Assembly (NCBI GenBank): GCA_965246995.1
Contig: OZ252008.1
Location: 1,302,001-1,366,000, forward strand
Reading direction: 5' to 3'
DNA: 64,000 nt
DNA from: VXRJ01 sp965246995
GTDB lineage: Bacteria > Acidobacteriota > Vicinamibacteria > Vicinamibacterales > UBA8438
Shown: one piece after another, positions 51,258 to 59,511 of the stretch
How the letters are laid out: each line of letters starts with the position of its first letter
How positions within the stretch are numbered: position 1 is the first letter of the stretch
Notes under the pieces: model-generated
Told to the model about the DNA's origin: nothing
The model's database searches: none
What the model saw: the letters and a program-made list of their open reading frames with translations, nothing else
Translations under genes and position numbers: made by a program

Positions 51258-51580
51258 CGAACACGTCTGCTACTCCGCAACGGGCTTCGCTCGCCGCCCA
51301 AGCACCCTGCCGACCGAAGACCGGACCGTTCATCGTCCGATCCACCTGCCGAAGTCCCCCAAGTCCCAAGCCCCCCGGCCATGTTCCGCCCGTTGCGTAT
51401 TCGGTCCTTCCGCCTTGCCGCCCGCATCTATAGTTGCCGCGGGCTTGCTCACGGCACGCCGCCGTTGAGCGCCACCAACTCGCGGAGGGTATCGTCGCAG
51501 GAGCCAGCCTACCCAATGTGCGTACATTGGGATCTGGCGAGGGGATGCTGCTCTGGACGGCACTGAAACACCATTGGTTG
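51258..51580. other. 323 bp with a second methyltransferase-tail remnant
   Basis: Minus-strand codons at about 51453-51500 read CDDTLRELVALNGG followed by a stop, similar to the DDILRELLALE tail at 49966. A copy of GCGCCA-CAACTCGCGGAG is shared. The rest holds no convincing gene. A perfect hexamer pair (CAATGTGCGTACATTG) near 51520 is a short palindrome. Confidence 0.45.
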
Positions 51581-53371
51581 CTAAGGCAACGCGAAAACGA
51601 ACAGGTTGCTGCCGCTGCTCGGCCGCAGTTCCGGCGTCAGCCGCACGCTGACTCCGCCGCCCGCGCCGGTGTTCACCGCAACGTACTGCCGCCCGTCCAC
51701 GGCGTAGCTGATCGGATACCCCACCACGGGAGAGCCGAGGTTGATTTCCCACAGCACCTCGCCCGTTTCCTGATCGAACGCGCGGAACCGCCCGTTCGCG
51801 TCGCCGCCGAAGACCAGGCCGCCGCCGGTCGTTGCGAGCGACATCGTCCCGGCCCGTTGCTCGTACAGCCATTGCGTGCGTCCCGTCTCTGCCGAGACCG
51901 CGTGGATCGTCCCGACTTGATCCGTGCCGGGGGTGATCTGGTGGCGCGCCGCGAGCGCATAGATCTCAAGCCCGCCCTGGCCGCCCGCGGTAAGGGCGCG
52001 CGCCCGCTCGCTCCGGACGTTGTCCGTCGCGAGCATACGTGCGCAAGTGTTTCGGAGCGGCATGTACATGGTGTTGGTGAGAGGCGAGTACGCTCCCGCC
52101 TCCCAGTCCTTGCCTCCCGCCCACGTCGGGCAGGCAAGCACTTCCTGCCCGAGCGCCGTGAACGTCACTTCCGCGTTCTCCGTCACTTCGCCCGTCGCGC
52201 CATCGATGTTCGTGATGACGTTCTGCGAAATCGTCGGCGTTGCCCAGAGGAACTCGCCCGTTTCGCGGTCGAGCGTGTAGACGACGCCCGTCTTGCCCGG
52301 CACGCCCGTCACTACCTTGCGCACTTCGCCGGTTCGGATGCGCGGGTTGATCCAGCTCACCGCGTCCGGGTCGGGCGCCACGGCGGTGTCGACCAGCAGC
52401 CGTTCGAAGGGGTGGTCGAGGTCCCAATGGTCGTTCAGGTGCTGGTAGAACCAGCGGATCTCGCCTGTCTCGACCTCAAGGGCGAGCGTCGAGTTGTGGT
52501 ACAGGTGCTTGTTTTCGATGCCCCCGAGCAGGAACTTCGGCGCCGGTGAGGTGACCGAGGTGCCCTGGAAGATCAGTCGCAGTTCCGGATCGTAACTGGC
52601 CGGCATCCAGGTGCCGACATGGATCCGTTGCTCGTAAGGAACGCCGCCCCACGTTTCGTCCCCCGGCTCGCCGGGGGCCGGCACCGTCCGCCGCCGCCAC
52701 AGTTCCTCGCCGGTCCGCGCGTCGTGCGCGACGATTACGCACGATTCCGGGCCGCCCAGGGGCCGGCAGCTGCGCCCGGAAATGACCCGGCCGTCCGCGA
52801 TGATCGGCCCGGAGCTGTGTCCCGCCGGTATTTCCTTGTAGTCGAAGATCAGTGTTTCCCAGGCGATCTCGCCGGTCGTCGCGTCGAGCGCGAAGGCGTA
52901 GTCGTCGTCGCTGGTGTTGATGATGTAGCGGTCGTAGATCGCGATGTTCCGGCTGTTCCGCGCGTTCCCGCCCACGTACTCGTAGACGTCCTCCGGCAGG
53001 TCGCGCCGGTACTCCCATTGCAGGTCGCCGGTCGCCCCGTCTATCGCCTGAATCACGTCGCCCGTATTCGGGACGTACAGCATTCCGTCATAGGCGAGTG
53101 GCGTCGATTCGCCCGTCCCCCGTTCCATCGCCCGGGCCCAGGCCAGACGCAGCCGGCCGACGTTGCTGCGGTCGATCTGATCGAGCGGGCTGTAGCCCCA
53201 CCCGTTCAGCGTGCGCCGCCACATCAGCCAGTCGCCGTCATCCGGGTTCTGGAGGATCGTGTCGGTCACCGGCACGAAGTCTTCTGACTGCGCCTGCATG
53301 CCGGCCACGCCTGCCACGAGTCCCGCGGCCACGACAACCCAACCGAACCGACGCTGCAGCCTCATTTGCAT
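51581..53371 (-). CDS. Exported PQQ-dependent dehydrogenase (methanol/ethanol-type family)
   Basis: 596 residues with a signal peptide (to about GMQAQSEDF). The eight-bladed quinoprotein propeller opens with DWLMWRRTLNGWGYSPLDQI and has blade motifs such as GATGDLQWEY, TGEIAWET and TGEVLWEINLGSP. SPAPKFLLGG, NDHWDLDHPFE and VAPDPDAVSWINP are shared word-for-word with the paralogue at 55479, and both end in NLFVFALP. It is likely a periplasmic alcohol or sugar dehydrogenase; no cytochrome is fused and no c-type cytochrome gene is next to it. The ATG at 53371 has GGGGAG ahead. Confidence 0.86.
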   Translation of the reverse strand: MQMRLQRRFGWVVVAAGLVAGVAGMQAQSEDFVPVTDTILQNPDDGDWLMWRRTLNGWGYSPLDQIDRSNVGRLRLAWARAMERGTGESTPLAYDGMLYVPNTGDVIQAIDGATGDLQWEYRRDLPEDVYEYVGGNARNSRNIAIYDRYIINTSDDDYAFALDATTGEIAWETLIFDYKEIPAGHSSGPIIADGRVISGRSCRPLGGPESCVIVAHDARTGEELWRRRTVPAPGEPGDETWGGVPYEQRIHVGTWMPASYDPELRLIFQGTSVTSPAPKFLLGGIENKHLYHNSTLALEVETGEIRWFYQHLNDHWDLDHPFERLLVDTAVAPDPDAVSWINPRIRTGEVRKVVTGVPGKTGVVYTLDRETGEFLWATPTISQNVITNIDGATGEVTENAEVTFTALGQEVLACPTWAGGKDWEAGAYSPLTNTMYMPLRNTCARMLATDNVRSERARALTAGGQGGLEIYALAARHQITPGTDQVGTIHAVSAETGRTQWLYEQRAGTMSLATTGGGLVFGGDANGRFRAFDQETGEVLWEINLGSPVVGYPISYAVDGRQYVAVNTGAGGGVSVRLTPELRPSSGSNLFVFALP

Positions 53372-53407
53372 CAACTCCCCCTGTCCACAGCCCTGCGGTC
53401 CTTACGC

Positions 53408-53413
53408 TACCAT
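53408..53413 (+). promoter_or_regulatory. -10 hexamer for the DUF3604 gene
   Basis: TACCAT exactly six bases before the ATG at 53420, within TTACGCTACCATG. The same core stands upstream of recO and, as TTACGCTACAATG, upstream of the glyQ chimera. Confidence 0.48.
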
Positions 53414-53419
53414 GCGACC

Positions 53420-55447
53420 ATGCGGAGAGCATTACTGGCTGCGGCGACGTTAATGGTGGCGGGTGCGCTGGTGGTTGCGGGTCAGCCGGAGGAGACGGTG
53501 ACCGTCTCCCCGGCGTTCGGTATCGCCGGACACTATGGCACCTGGACCGTCACCTATACCGTCGGACCGGGTGGCATCGAACCGGGCGGCGCGCTCCGGG
53601 TGCAGTTGCCGGACACCTGGCACGCGGGAGAGCTGAACTCGGCCAACCGGCTGCAGGCCTCCGACCCGACGGACGATCACTACATGGCGGCCTACGGGTC
53701 CGCCACGGATGTCCGCATCGAGGCGGAAGTGGAATCGGAAACGTCCGACTTTCTCGTGAAGTCGGCGCGGCCGGGACTCGACGGGCGATCGGAGCGCTAC
53801 GTCTTCGTCGTCCGTGCGAACGTAGTTTCCGGATCCCTGCGCGAGGGAGAGACGATCGAGGTGGTGTACGGCGATATCTCGCAAGGGAGCCGCGGGATGC
53901 GCGCGGCAATCGTCTCGACCGAACCCGAGCCTATCCAGGTCAGCGTCGACCGCGACGGCAGCGGCACGTTCGAGCCCGTCATGCACGACGCAATGCTCGC
54001 GTCGCGGAGCGGCATCGCAACCGAACTCCTGCTTGTCGGTCCTTCCACGCTGGTGGTGGGCGAACCGGCGGAACTGCATCTTGCCGCGGTCGATCTCCAT
54101 GCGAATCCGGCCGTGCCGTTCCACGAGTCGGTGACGTTGCGAGTATTGCAGGGAGACGTCGACCTTCCGGCGGCGGTGGATTTTCCGGACGGGCAGGGCT
54201 GGGCGACCGTGCCGTTCACGCCCCGCAGCGAGGGGATCGTGCGTCTCGAGGCGGTGGCTCGGGCAGACCTGCTCCGAACGCGGAGCAACCCGATGGAGGT
54301 GCTCGCCGAACAACCGGACGAGCAGACGTACTGGGGCGATCTGCACTCACACACCGAACACAGCTTCGATGGGGTGGGCAGCCAGGTCTTCGACTACGCG
54401 CGGTGGGTCTCGGGGCTCGACTTCCACGCGATGACCGACCACAGCTCCGGGCCGGCGCGCGAGGGTTTCACGCGGGGGCTGGGCCCGCATGTGTGGGACG
54501 AGTACACGGCGGCGACCGAAGCGCACCATGCGCCGGGCGAGTTCGTCACGCTGCATGCCTACGAGGCATCGTTCCCCGCGCCGTGGGGACACCACAACGT
54601 TTACTTCCGCGGCGCTCCTGGTCCCTTGCTCTCGCCCAGCCAGGTGGCGCTACCGGAACTGTGGGCGGCGCTGACGGCGGGTCAGGCGCTCACGATTCCG
54701 CACCATACGAACAAGTTCCCGCAGCCGCTCAACTGGGATGCGCACGATCCGGAGCTGCGGCGCAACTTCGAGATCTACTCGGCGCACGGTCTGAGTGAGG
54801 CGTACGACCCGGCCCATCCGCTCGCGTTCGAACAGAGCGACTTCACCAACCGCTCGACATCGGCAAGGACCGGAATCTCCGCCCAGGACGCCTGGATGCG
54901 GGGACTGCGGCTCAGCACGATCGCGGCCTCGGACGATCACCGCTCGCAGCCGGGAAAGCCGCACTGGGGGTTGGCCGCGGTGCAGGCGCCGGCGTTGACG
55001 CGCGAGGCGATCTTCGATGCGCTGCACGCGCGGCGGACATACGGGACCACCGGCCAGCGCATCCTGCTGGATTTCCGCGTGAACGATGCCCCGATGGGGA
55101 GCGAGATTGCGTTGGATGCGCCGCTCCCGGAACCGTGCGCGGGCACCTCACCGGAGTGCGGGGAACGAGCCGCCGCCACCGCTGCATTGGCGCCGCGGTT
55201 CGAGGTGACGGCGCACGGGACCGACGTCATCGAGTCGGTCGAGATCCTCCGTTACTCGGAACCGGACGGAGGCTTCCGGGTGATTCACGACCTTCGGCCG
55301 AACGCCCTCGACTTCGCCTGGTCGGGCCGGGATGGCGGTTTCCGCGACGACGCGATCTACTACCTCCGGCTCCGCCAGCGCAGCCAGGTCCGCGGACGGC
55401 TCGTCATGGCCTGGTCGAGCCCCATCTGGGTCAACGCACGCGATTAG
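53420..55447 (+). CDS. DUF3604 exported PHP-like hydrolase
   Basis: 675 residues with a signal peptide (ALLAAATLMVAGALVVAGQP). A beta-rich N-terminal half (about 25-310) is followed by a PHP-type metal domain: QTYWGDLHSHTEHSFDGVG, DFHAMTDHSSGP, LTIPHHTNKF and LSTIAASDDHRS supply His/Asp ligands. DUF3604 enzymes are thought to be metal-dependent hydrolases; the substrate is unknown. It is transcribed between two divergent-convergent PQQ dehydrogenase genes. The leaderless promoter fixes the ATG. Confidence 0.85.
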   Translation: MRRALLAAATLMVAGALVVAGQPEETVTVSPAFGIAGHYGTWTVTYTVGPGGIEPGGALRVQLPDTWHAGELNSANRLQASDPTDDHYMAAYGSATDVRIEAEVESETSDFLVKSARPGLDGRSERYVFVVRANVVSGSLREGETIEVVYGDISQGSRGMRAAIVSTEPEPIQVSVDRDGSGTFEPVMHDAMLASRSGIATELLLVGPSTLVVGEPAELHLAAVDLHANPAVPFHESVTLRVLQGDVDLPAAVDFPDGQGWATVPFTPRSEGIVRLEAVARADLLRTRSNPMEVLAEQPDEQTYWGDLHSHTEHSFDGVGSQVFDYARWVSGLDFHAMTDHSSGPAREGFTRGLGPHVWDEYTAATEAHHAPGEFVTLHAYEASFPAPWGHHNVYFRGAPGPLLSPSQVALPELWAALTAGQALTIPHHTNKFPQPLNWDAHDPELRRNFEIYSAHGLSEAYDPAHPLAFEQSDFTNRSTSARTGISAQDAWMRGLRLSTIAASDDHRSQPGKPHWGLAAVQAPALTREAIFDALHARRTYGTTGQRILLDFRVNDAPMGSEIALDAPLPEPCAGTSPECGERAAATAALAPRFEVTAHGTDVIESVEILRYSEPDGGFRVIHDLRPNALDFAWSGRDGGFRDDAIYYLRLRQRSQVRGRLVMAWSSPIWVNARD

Positions 55448-55478
55448 CGACCATTTTGGGGAAACAGGAGACTTGCGA

Positions 55479-57221
55479 ATGATGCGTCCCGTTGTCTTCG
55501 CCGTACTCGGACTCGTTGCCGCGGTCAGTCCGGCCCCGGCGCAGGCCCCAGCGATTCCTCCCGTCACCGACGCCATGCTGCAGGATCCGGCGCCCGGTGA
55601 CTGGCTCATGTGGCGACGCACCCTGGACGGATGGGGCTACAGCCCGCTCGACCAGATCACGCGAGACAACGTGAATGACCTGCGTCTGGTGTGGACCCGC
55701 GGGCTGGGGTCCGGCTACCAGGAAGGCACGCCGCTGGCCTATGGCGGCATCCTGTACATGCCGAACCCGAACGACCACCTGCAGGCGATCGATGCGGTGA
55801 CCGGTGATCTGAAATGGGAGTACCGCCGGGAGTTCCCAGAGGATGCTGCGGAGGTGCTCGGAGGGGCGGGGCTCGTCTCGGTCAACCGGAATGTGGCGAT
55901 TTACGGGAATGTGATCATCGACACCGGCAACGACGGCTACGTCTATGCCGTCGATGCCGCGACCGGCGAACTGAGCTGGGAGACCGAGATTTTCAACTAC
56001 GCGACGAGGCCGGTCCGGCACACCTCAGGTCCGATCATCGCCAACGGCAAGGTGATCTCGGGGCGCAGTTGCCGGCCCGTCAGCGGGCCGACCGGATGCG
56101 TGATCGCCGCGCATGACGCCACCAGCGGCGCGGAGTTGTGGCGGACCCGCCTCGTGCCCGCGCCGGGCGAGCCGGGCGACGAGACCTGGGGCGGCGTGCC
56201 CTACGAGGACCGGGTGCACGTGGGGTCGTGGATGGTGCCCAGTTACGACCCGGAGCTCGACCTCATCTACGTTGGGACGTCGGTCACCTCCCCTGCGCCG
56301 AAGTTCCTGCTCGGCGGCGCGGACCTGGCCCACCTCTACCACAACTCGACGCTCGCGCTCGACGCCGACACCGGCGAGATTAGGTGGTACTACCAGCACC
56401 TGAACGACCACTGGGACATGGACCATCCCTTCGAGCGACTGCTCGTCGACACGGCGGTCGCCCCGGACCCCGACGCCGTGAGCTGGATCAACCCGCGGCT
56501 GCGCGCCGGTGAGGTGCGCAAGGTGGTCACCGGCATTCCCGGGAAGACGGGCGTGGTGTACACCCTCGACCGCGAGACCGGGGAGTTCCTCTGGGCCACG
56601 CCGACGGTCACCCAGAACCTCATCAGCAACATCGACGGCGCTACGGGTGAGGTCACCCCGAACCCCGAGGTGGTATTCAGCGGGTACGGACAGCAAATCC
56701 TGTCCTGCCCGGGCTGGCTGGGCGGCAAGGACTGGGAAGCCGGCGCGTACAGCCCGCTGACGAACACGATGTACTACCCGCTGCGCAACTCGTGCGCGCG
56801 CGTGCTGGCGACCCCCGACGAGGGGCTCGCAATCTACCAGCTCGCCGCCCGGTTCGAGATAGCGCCCGGCACCGACCAGCTTGGCACCGTGCGGGCGATC
56901 TCGGCGGAGACGGGCCGGACGATCTGGCTCCAGGAGCAGCGCGCGGCGACGCTGTCGCTCGTCACCACCGGAGGCGGACTGGTGTTCGGCGGCGACGTGA
57001 ACGGGCGTTTCCGCGCCCTCGACCAGGAGACCGGCGAGGTGCTGTGGGAGATCAACCTGGGCTCGCCGGTCACTGGCTTCCCGATCAGCTTCGCGGTCGA
57101 CGACCGTCAGTATGTCGCGGTCAGCACCGGCACGGCCGCGAGCGCGTCGGCGTTCGTTGGCCTCACGCCCGAGCTTCGTCCCAGCTACGGGAACAACCTG
57201 TTCGTGTTCGCGCTGCCTTGA
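55479..57221 (+). CDS. Exported PQQ-dependent dehydrogenase, paralogue 2
   Basis: 580 residues with a signal peptide (VVFAVLGLVAAVSPAPAQAP). It is a close paralogue of the dehydrogenase at 51581: GDWLMWRRTLDGWGYSPLDQI, SPAPKFLLGG, LNDHWDMDHPFERLLVDTAV and NLFVFALP. It has the GGKDWEAGAYSPLTNTMY and RNSCARV segments. It starts 31 bases after DUF3604, with CAGGAG ahead of the ATG, so the two are likely co-transcribed. The pair of paralogues around DUF3604 suggests a duplicated module. A periplasmic quinoprotein dehydrogenase is inferred; the substrate is unknown. Confidence 0.87.
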   Translation: MMRPVVFAVLGLVAAVSPAPAQAPAIPPVTDAMLQDPAPGDWLMWRRTLDGWGYSPLDQITRDNVNDLRLVWTRGLGSGYQEGTPLAYGGILYMPNPNDHLQAIDAVTGDLKWEYRREFPEDAAEVLGGAGLVSVNRNVAIYGNVIIDTGNDGYVYAVDAATGELSWETEIFNYATRPVRHTSGPIIANGKVISGRSCRPVSGPTGCVIAAHDATSGAELWRTRLVPAPGEPGDETWGGVPYEDRVHVGSWMVPSYDPELDLIYVGTSVTSPAPKFLLGGADLAHLYHNSTLALDADTGEIRWYYQHLNDHWDMDHPFERLLVDTAVAPDPDAVSWINPRLRAGEVRKVVTGIPGKTGVVYTLDRETGEFLWATPTVTQNLISNIDGATGEVTPNPEVVFSGYGQQILSCPGWLGGKDWEAGAYSPLTNTMYYPLRNSCARVLATPDEGLAIYQLAARFEIAPGTDQLGTVRAISAETGRTIWLQEQRAATLSLVTTGGGLVFGGDVNGRFRALDQETGEVLWEINLGSPVTGFPISFAVDDRQYVAVSTGTAASASAFVGLTPELRPSYGNNLFVFALP

Positions 57222-57287
57222 CGCCGTCTCCTGGTGGTGGATGCTGAGCGGACCGGCCACAGGTCTCGCCGCGGGGGACTTCGATGG

Positions 57288-57611
57288 TCAGGCGTCGAGG
57301 TCCGTGGGAATGCTGGTTCCACAGTTCCAGCACGTGCCGAACTGACCCTCGTTGGTTTCCCGGCACCGCGGGCACGTCCAGTCCGCCTGTTCCGACGGCG
57401 CCGACTGGAGCGCTTCGTCCACCAGGCGCTGTGCCTGTTCGACGTGCGAAGGATCGACTACCCACAGCTCGGGCCAGGCCTCGATCGGCGGGATCTCGCC
57501 CGCCGCCCCGGCCCGGTACTCGCCTTGGATACGACACTCGATGCCATTCATCTCCAGGACCTGCTGCATGAGCGTGACCTGGGCCAGCACCGGCGCGCTG
57601 TAGATTCTCAT
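57288..57611 (-). CDS. DUF2007 plus zinc-ribbon protein
   Basis: 107 residues. N-terminal DUF2007 signal-transducing domain (RIYSAPVLAQVTLMQQVLEMNGIEC...WVVDPSHVEQAQRLVDEAL) and a C-terminal zinc ribbon CPRCRETNEGQFGTCWNCG. The ATG overlaps the end of an upstream frame (ACATGA). The first 30 or so bases and the ACATGA junction recur at 63.6 kb, where the gene is cut by an insertion sequence. DUF2007 proteins resemble PII-like or nucleotide-sensing modules; the role is unknown. Confidence 0.8.
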   Translation of the reverse strand: MRIYSAPVLAQVTLMQQVLEMNGIECRIQGEYRAGAAGEIPPIEAWPELWVVDPSHVEQAQRLVDEALQSAPSEQADWTCPRCRETNEGQFGTCWNCGTSIPTDLDA

Positions 57612-57930
57612 GTGTCGGTTCTGGAATGGCGCAGCTTGACCTCCACAAGTTTTGCCCATCGAACCCAGGAAAGCTACTGCGCCTGTTGGTCGCGTGTCTG
57701 CAGCGCCGCCACCAGTTCTGCCGCTGGCGGTGTGTGGGCGACCTTGGACGGCGAACCCATGGAACGGCTCCGTTTGAATCGGCGACAATGAGGTGCGCCA
57801 GGCAGGGGCGACCGAGGTGCGTGAGACACGGAACAGGAGCCGGCAAACATGTCGATCGGTGAGGAACTGGTCTCCGACTTGAGAGTAGAAGCCGGCAGGA
57901 CGCTGAACGTCCTGTGATCGAGACTGAGCA
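57612..57930. other. Gap with remnant reading frames
   Basis: Minus-strand codons just upstream of the DUF2007 gene end in RTDT and a stop overlapping its ATG, exactly like the PH-domain gene end at 63605. The rest does not resemble that gene. No other gene is seen. Confidence 0.4.
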
Positions 57931-58146
57931 ATGACCGAAGGGCGATTCCGTCCCGGCGGGCGCGTCGTCGTGAGGGCTCTGCTCGCGACTCTGTTCGGCA
58001 TGCTCTCCGGCGGTGGGCTCAATGCTGCGCTGGGCGAGCAAGGCGCCGACACGCCAGCGCTCGCGTTGCTCGGCGGCGGACTGGCGCTCGGCGTCGTGAT
58101 CGTGGCGCAGGCCCGACGGCGAGCGCGGGGGGCACAGGACGACTGA
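57931..58146 (+). CDS. Small hydrophobic protein, unknown
   Basis: 71 residues with two glycine-rich hydrophobic stretches (VVRALLATLFGMLSGGGLNAAL and ALALLGGGLALGVVIVAQARRR) and a basic end. It is possibly a two-helix inner-membrane protein. It has no recognised family and no good ribosome-binding site, so it could be a chance frame. Confidence 0.4.
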   Translation: MTEGRFRPGGRVVVRALLATLFGMLSGGGLNAALGEQGADTPALALLGGGLALGVVIVAQARRRARGAQDD

Positions 58147-58247
58147 CGAAGCGACCGCCGCGTCCGGCTATGGCTGGCGACCGGTGTTCGCCAACGAGGA
58201 CCGCCCGGATCGCGCCCTTGGCTCTCGGTCGGTCGCACGCTTGCCGG

Positions 58248-58301
58248 GCGTTGGCGCGAACGCTGCGAAGCAGTAACCTGTTCGTGTTCGCGTTGCCTTG
58301 A
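58248..58301 (+). pseudogene. Remnant of a third PQQ dehydrogenase C-terminus
   Basis: The last codons read SNLFVFALP and stop, identical in wording to the ends of the genes at 51581 and 55479, and nucleotide similarity to 57195-57221 is high. Only about 15 codons remain. Confidence 0.6.
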
Positions 58302-58325
58302 CGATCTGGTCGAACTCTCAGGCCA

Positions 58326-58686
58326 TCAAGCACCCAGCAGACTGTTCATGTCCGCCAGGAGATCGCGCCTGCGGTCGTAGCCCCTGGTAGCAATCAGTCC
58401 GAGGGCGCGTGACGCGCGAGCTCCAGGTCCTCCGCCGAGGCGGCTGCGAGAAGGGTCCTGATGTCGACCAGATCCTGTGGGCGATGCCGTAACCGAGCAC
58501 CCGCAACCGATGCACCAGAGATTGGGCCTCGGCGTCGCTATCCAGCGCCACCGCGAGATCGGCATCGCGCGTAAACCGTGGTTCGGTCCGCGCAGAGACC
58601 GCCAATCCGCCGATCAAGGCAAAGGGAATGCGGGACCTGGTGAGGTCGGCATCCACCCGGCGGAGTACCGCTTCGAGCGAGGTCAC
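58326..58686 (-). pseudogene. Nucleotidyltransferase (AbiEii/DUF6036-like), frameshifted
   Basis: The 5' part reads VDADLTRSRIPFALIGGLAVSARTEPRFTRDADLAVAL, the nucleotidyltransferase GG..S and DxD motif. At about 58470 the frame shifts: the continuing similarity (ALGLIATRGYDRRRDLLADMN) is in another frame ending at 58326. One insertion or deletion therefore breaks the gene, unless it is a sequencing error. The GTG start overlaps the partner gene's stop. Such enzymes are toxins or MNT-like modifiers. Confidence 0.7.
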
Positions 58687-58907
58687 GCGGTCAGGTCGGT
58701 CAGGTCCACTCGACGTCCTGGGCTGTCACCGTGCTTCGCCCCCGGGCGATCCCGGAGCCACTGCTGAAGTCGCCGATCGATTTCCTCGTCGCTCGCCCCG
58801 GCATGGTTGCGGCGGAGACTCTGGCACTTCATGGCAACGCCGGTCTCGAATAGATTGAGCGTCGTACGAAACGCCTGGGCTACGGATTCCTTGGAACAGG
58901 GCCCCAC
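58683..58907 (-). CDS. Small partner of the nucleotidyltransferase, putative antitoxin
   Basis: 74 residues. FETGVAMKCQSLRRNHAGASDEEIDRRLQQWLRDRPGAKHGD is a pattern I associate with small proteins encoded before nucleotidyltransferases, so a TA-like pair is inferred. It starts at GTG and overlaps the downstream gene in GTGA. DNA-binding is not evident. Confidence 0.55.
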   Translation of the reverse strand: MGPCSKESVAQAFRTTLNLFETGVAMKCQSLRRNHAGASDEEIDRRLQQWLRDRPGAKHGDSPGRRVDLTDLTA

Positions 58908-58962
58908 ATGTCTACTGTACGGCGTGGGGTGCGGTTGGGCAAACTCGACGCGACCCCGAGCA

Positions 58963-59454
58963 TCAGCCGCCGGCTACGGCCTGAAGGACCTTCAGGGACT
59001 TGAGGTGTTTCTCCAGGTGCGTGGTGATGAGGGCCTGATGGGCGGCGCTCAGCTCGCGGTCGGCGGCCGGCGAGAGCAGTGCCTCGGCGAGGCTGGCGGG
59101 ATGCAGTTCGCGCGATGAATGAAGGAACGCGAATGCCGCCGGCGCCCACTCGTCAATCAACTCGGCGAAGCAACCGACATGCGCGAGTCCCTCGGCGCTC
59201 GGTGCGGAGAGTGGGGAACAGGGCGGCTCGACGTACCGGAGCCGTACCAGATCCCGCTGCTCCCGTTCGAAATAGGCAACCCGCCCGAGCGTCAACGGCT
59301 CCAGCGCCCCCATGTACGGTGACCGTGGCCGGCGCGCCCCGCGCGCGACGCCGCGCCGTTTCCCGCGATCGGCGGTCAGGAAGACCACGATCCGGTCGGT
59401 CTCGCCCAACTTGTAGGTGCGGAGAATCAGTGCGTCCGCAGCGTGGAGCGGCAT
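58963..59454 (-). pseudogene. recO: RecO with internal deletion
   Basis: 163 residues against the usual 230-260. The N-terminal OB fold is intact (DALILRTYKLGETDRIVVFLTADRGKRRGVARGARRP) up to YFEREQRDLVRLRYVE and CFAELIDEW. After that the sequence jumps to LLSPAADRELSAAHQALITTHLEKHLKSLKVLQAV, the normal RecO end. The helical middle with the CxxC zinc site is missing. RecO mediates RecA loading with RecR; this version is probably impaired. The ATG before PLHAADAL is preferred; an ATG five codons earlier is possible. Confidence 0.75.
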
Positions 59455-59511
59455 GCAGTCGTCCAGCATGGTAGCGTAATGGCGTCCCGACTGCCGGCAA
59501 GAGGTGCAGCA

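Noticed and set aside
57674..57931. An 85-codon minus-strand frame
   Set aside because: No family, no ribosome-binding site and atypical composition; only its end looks protein-like.
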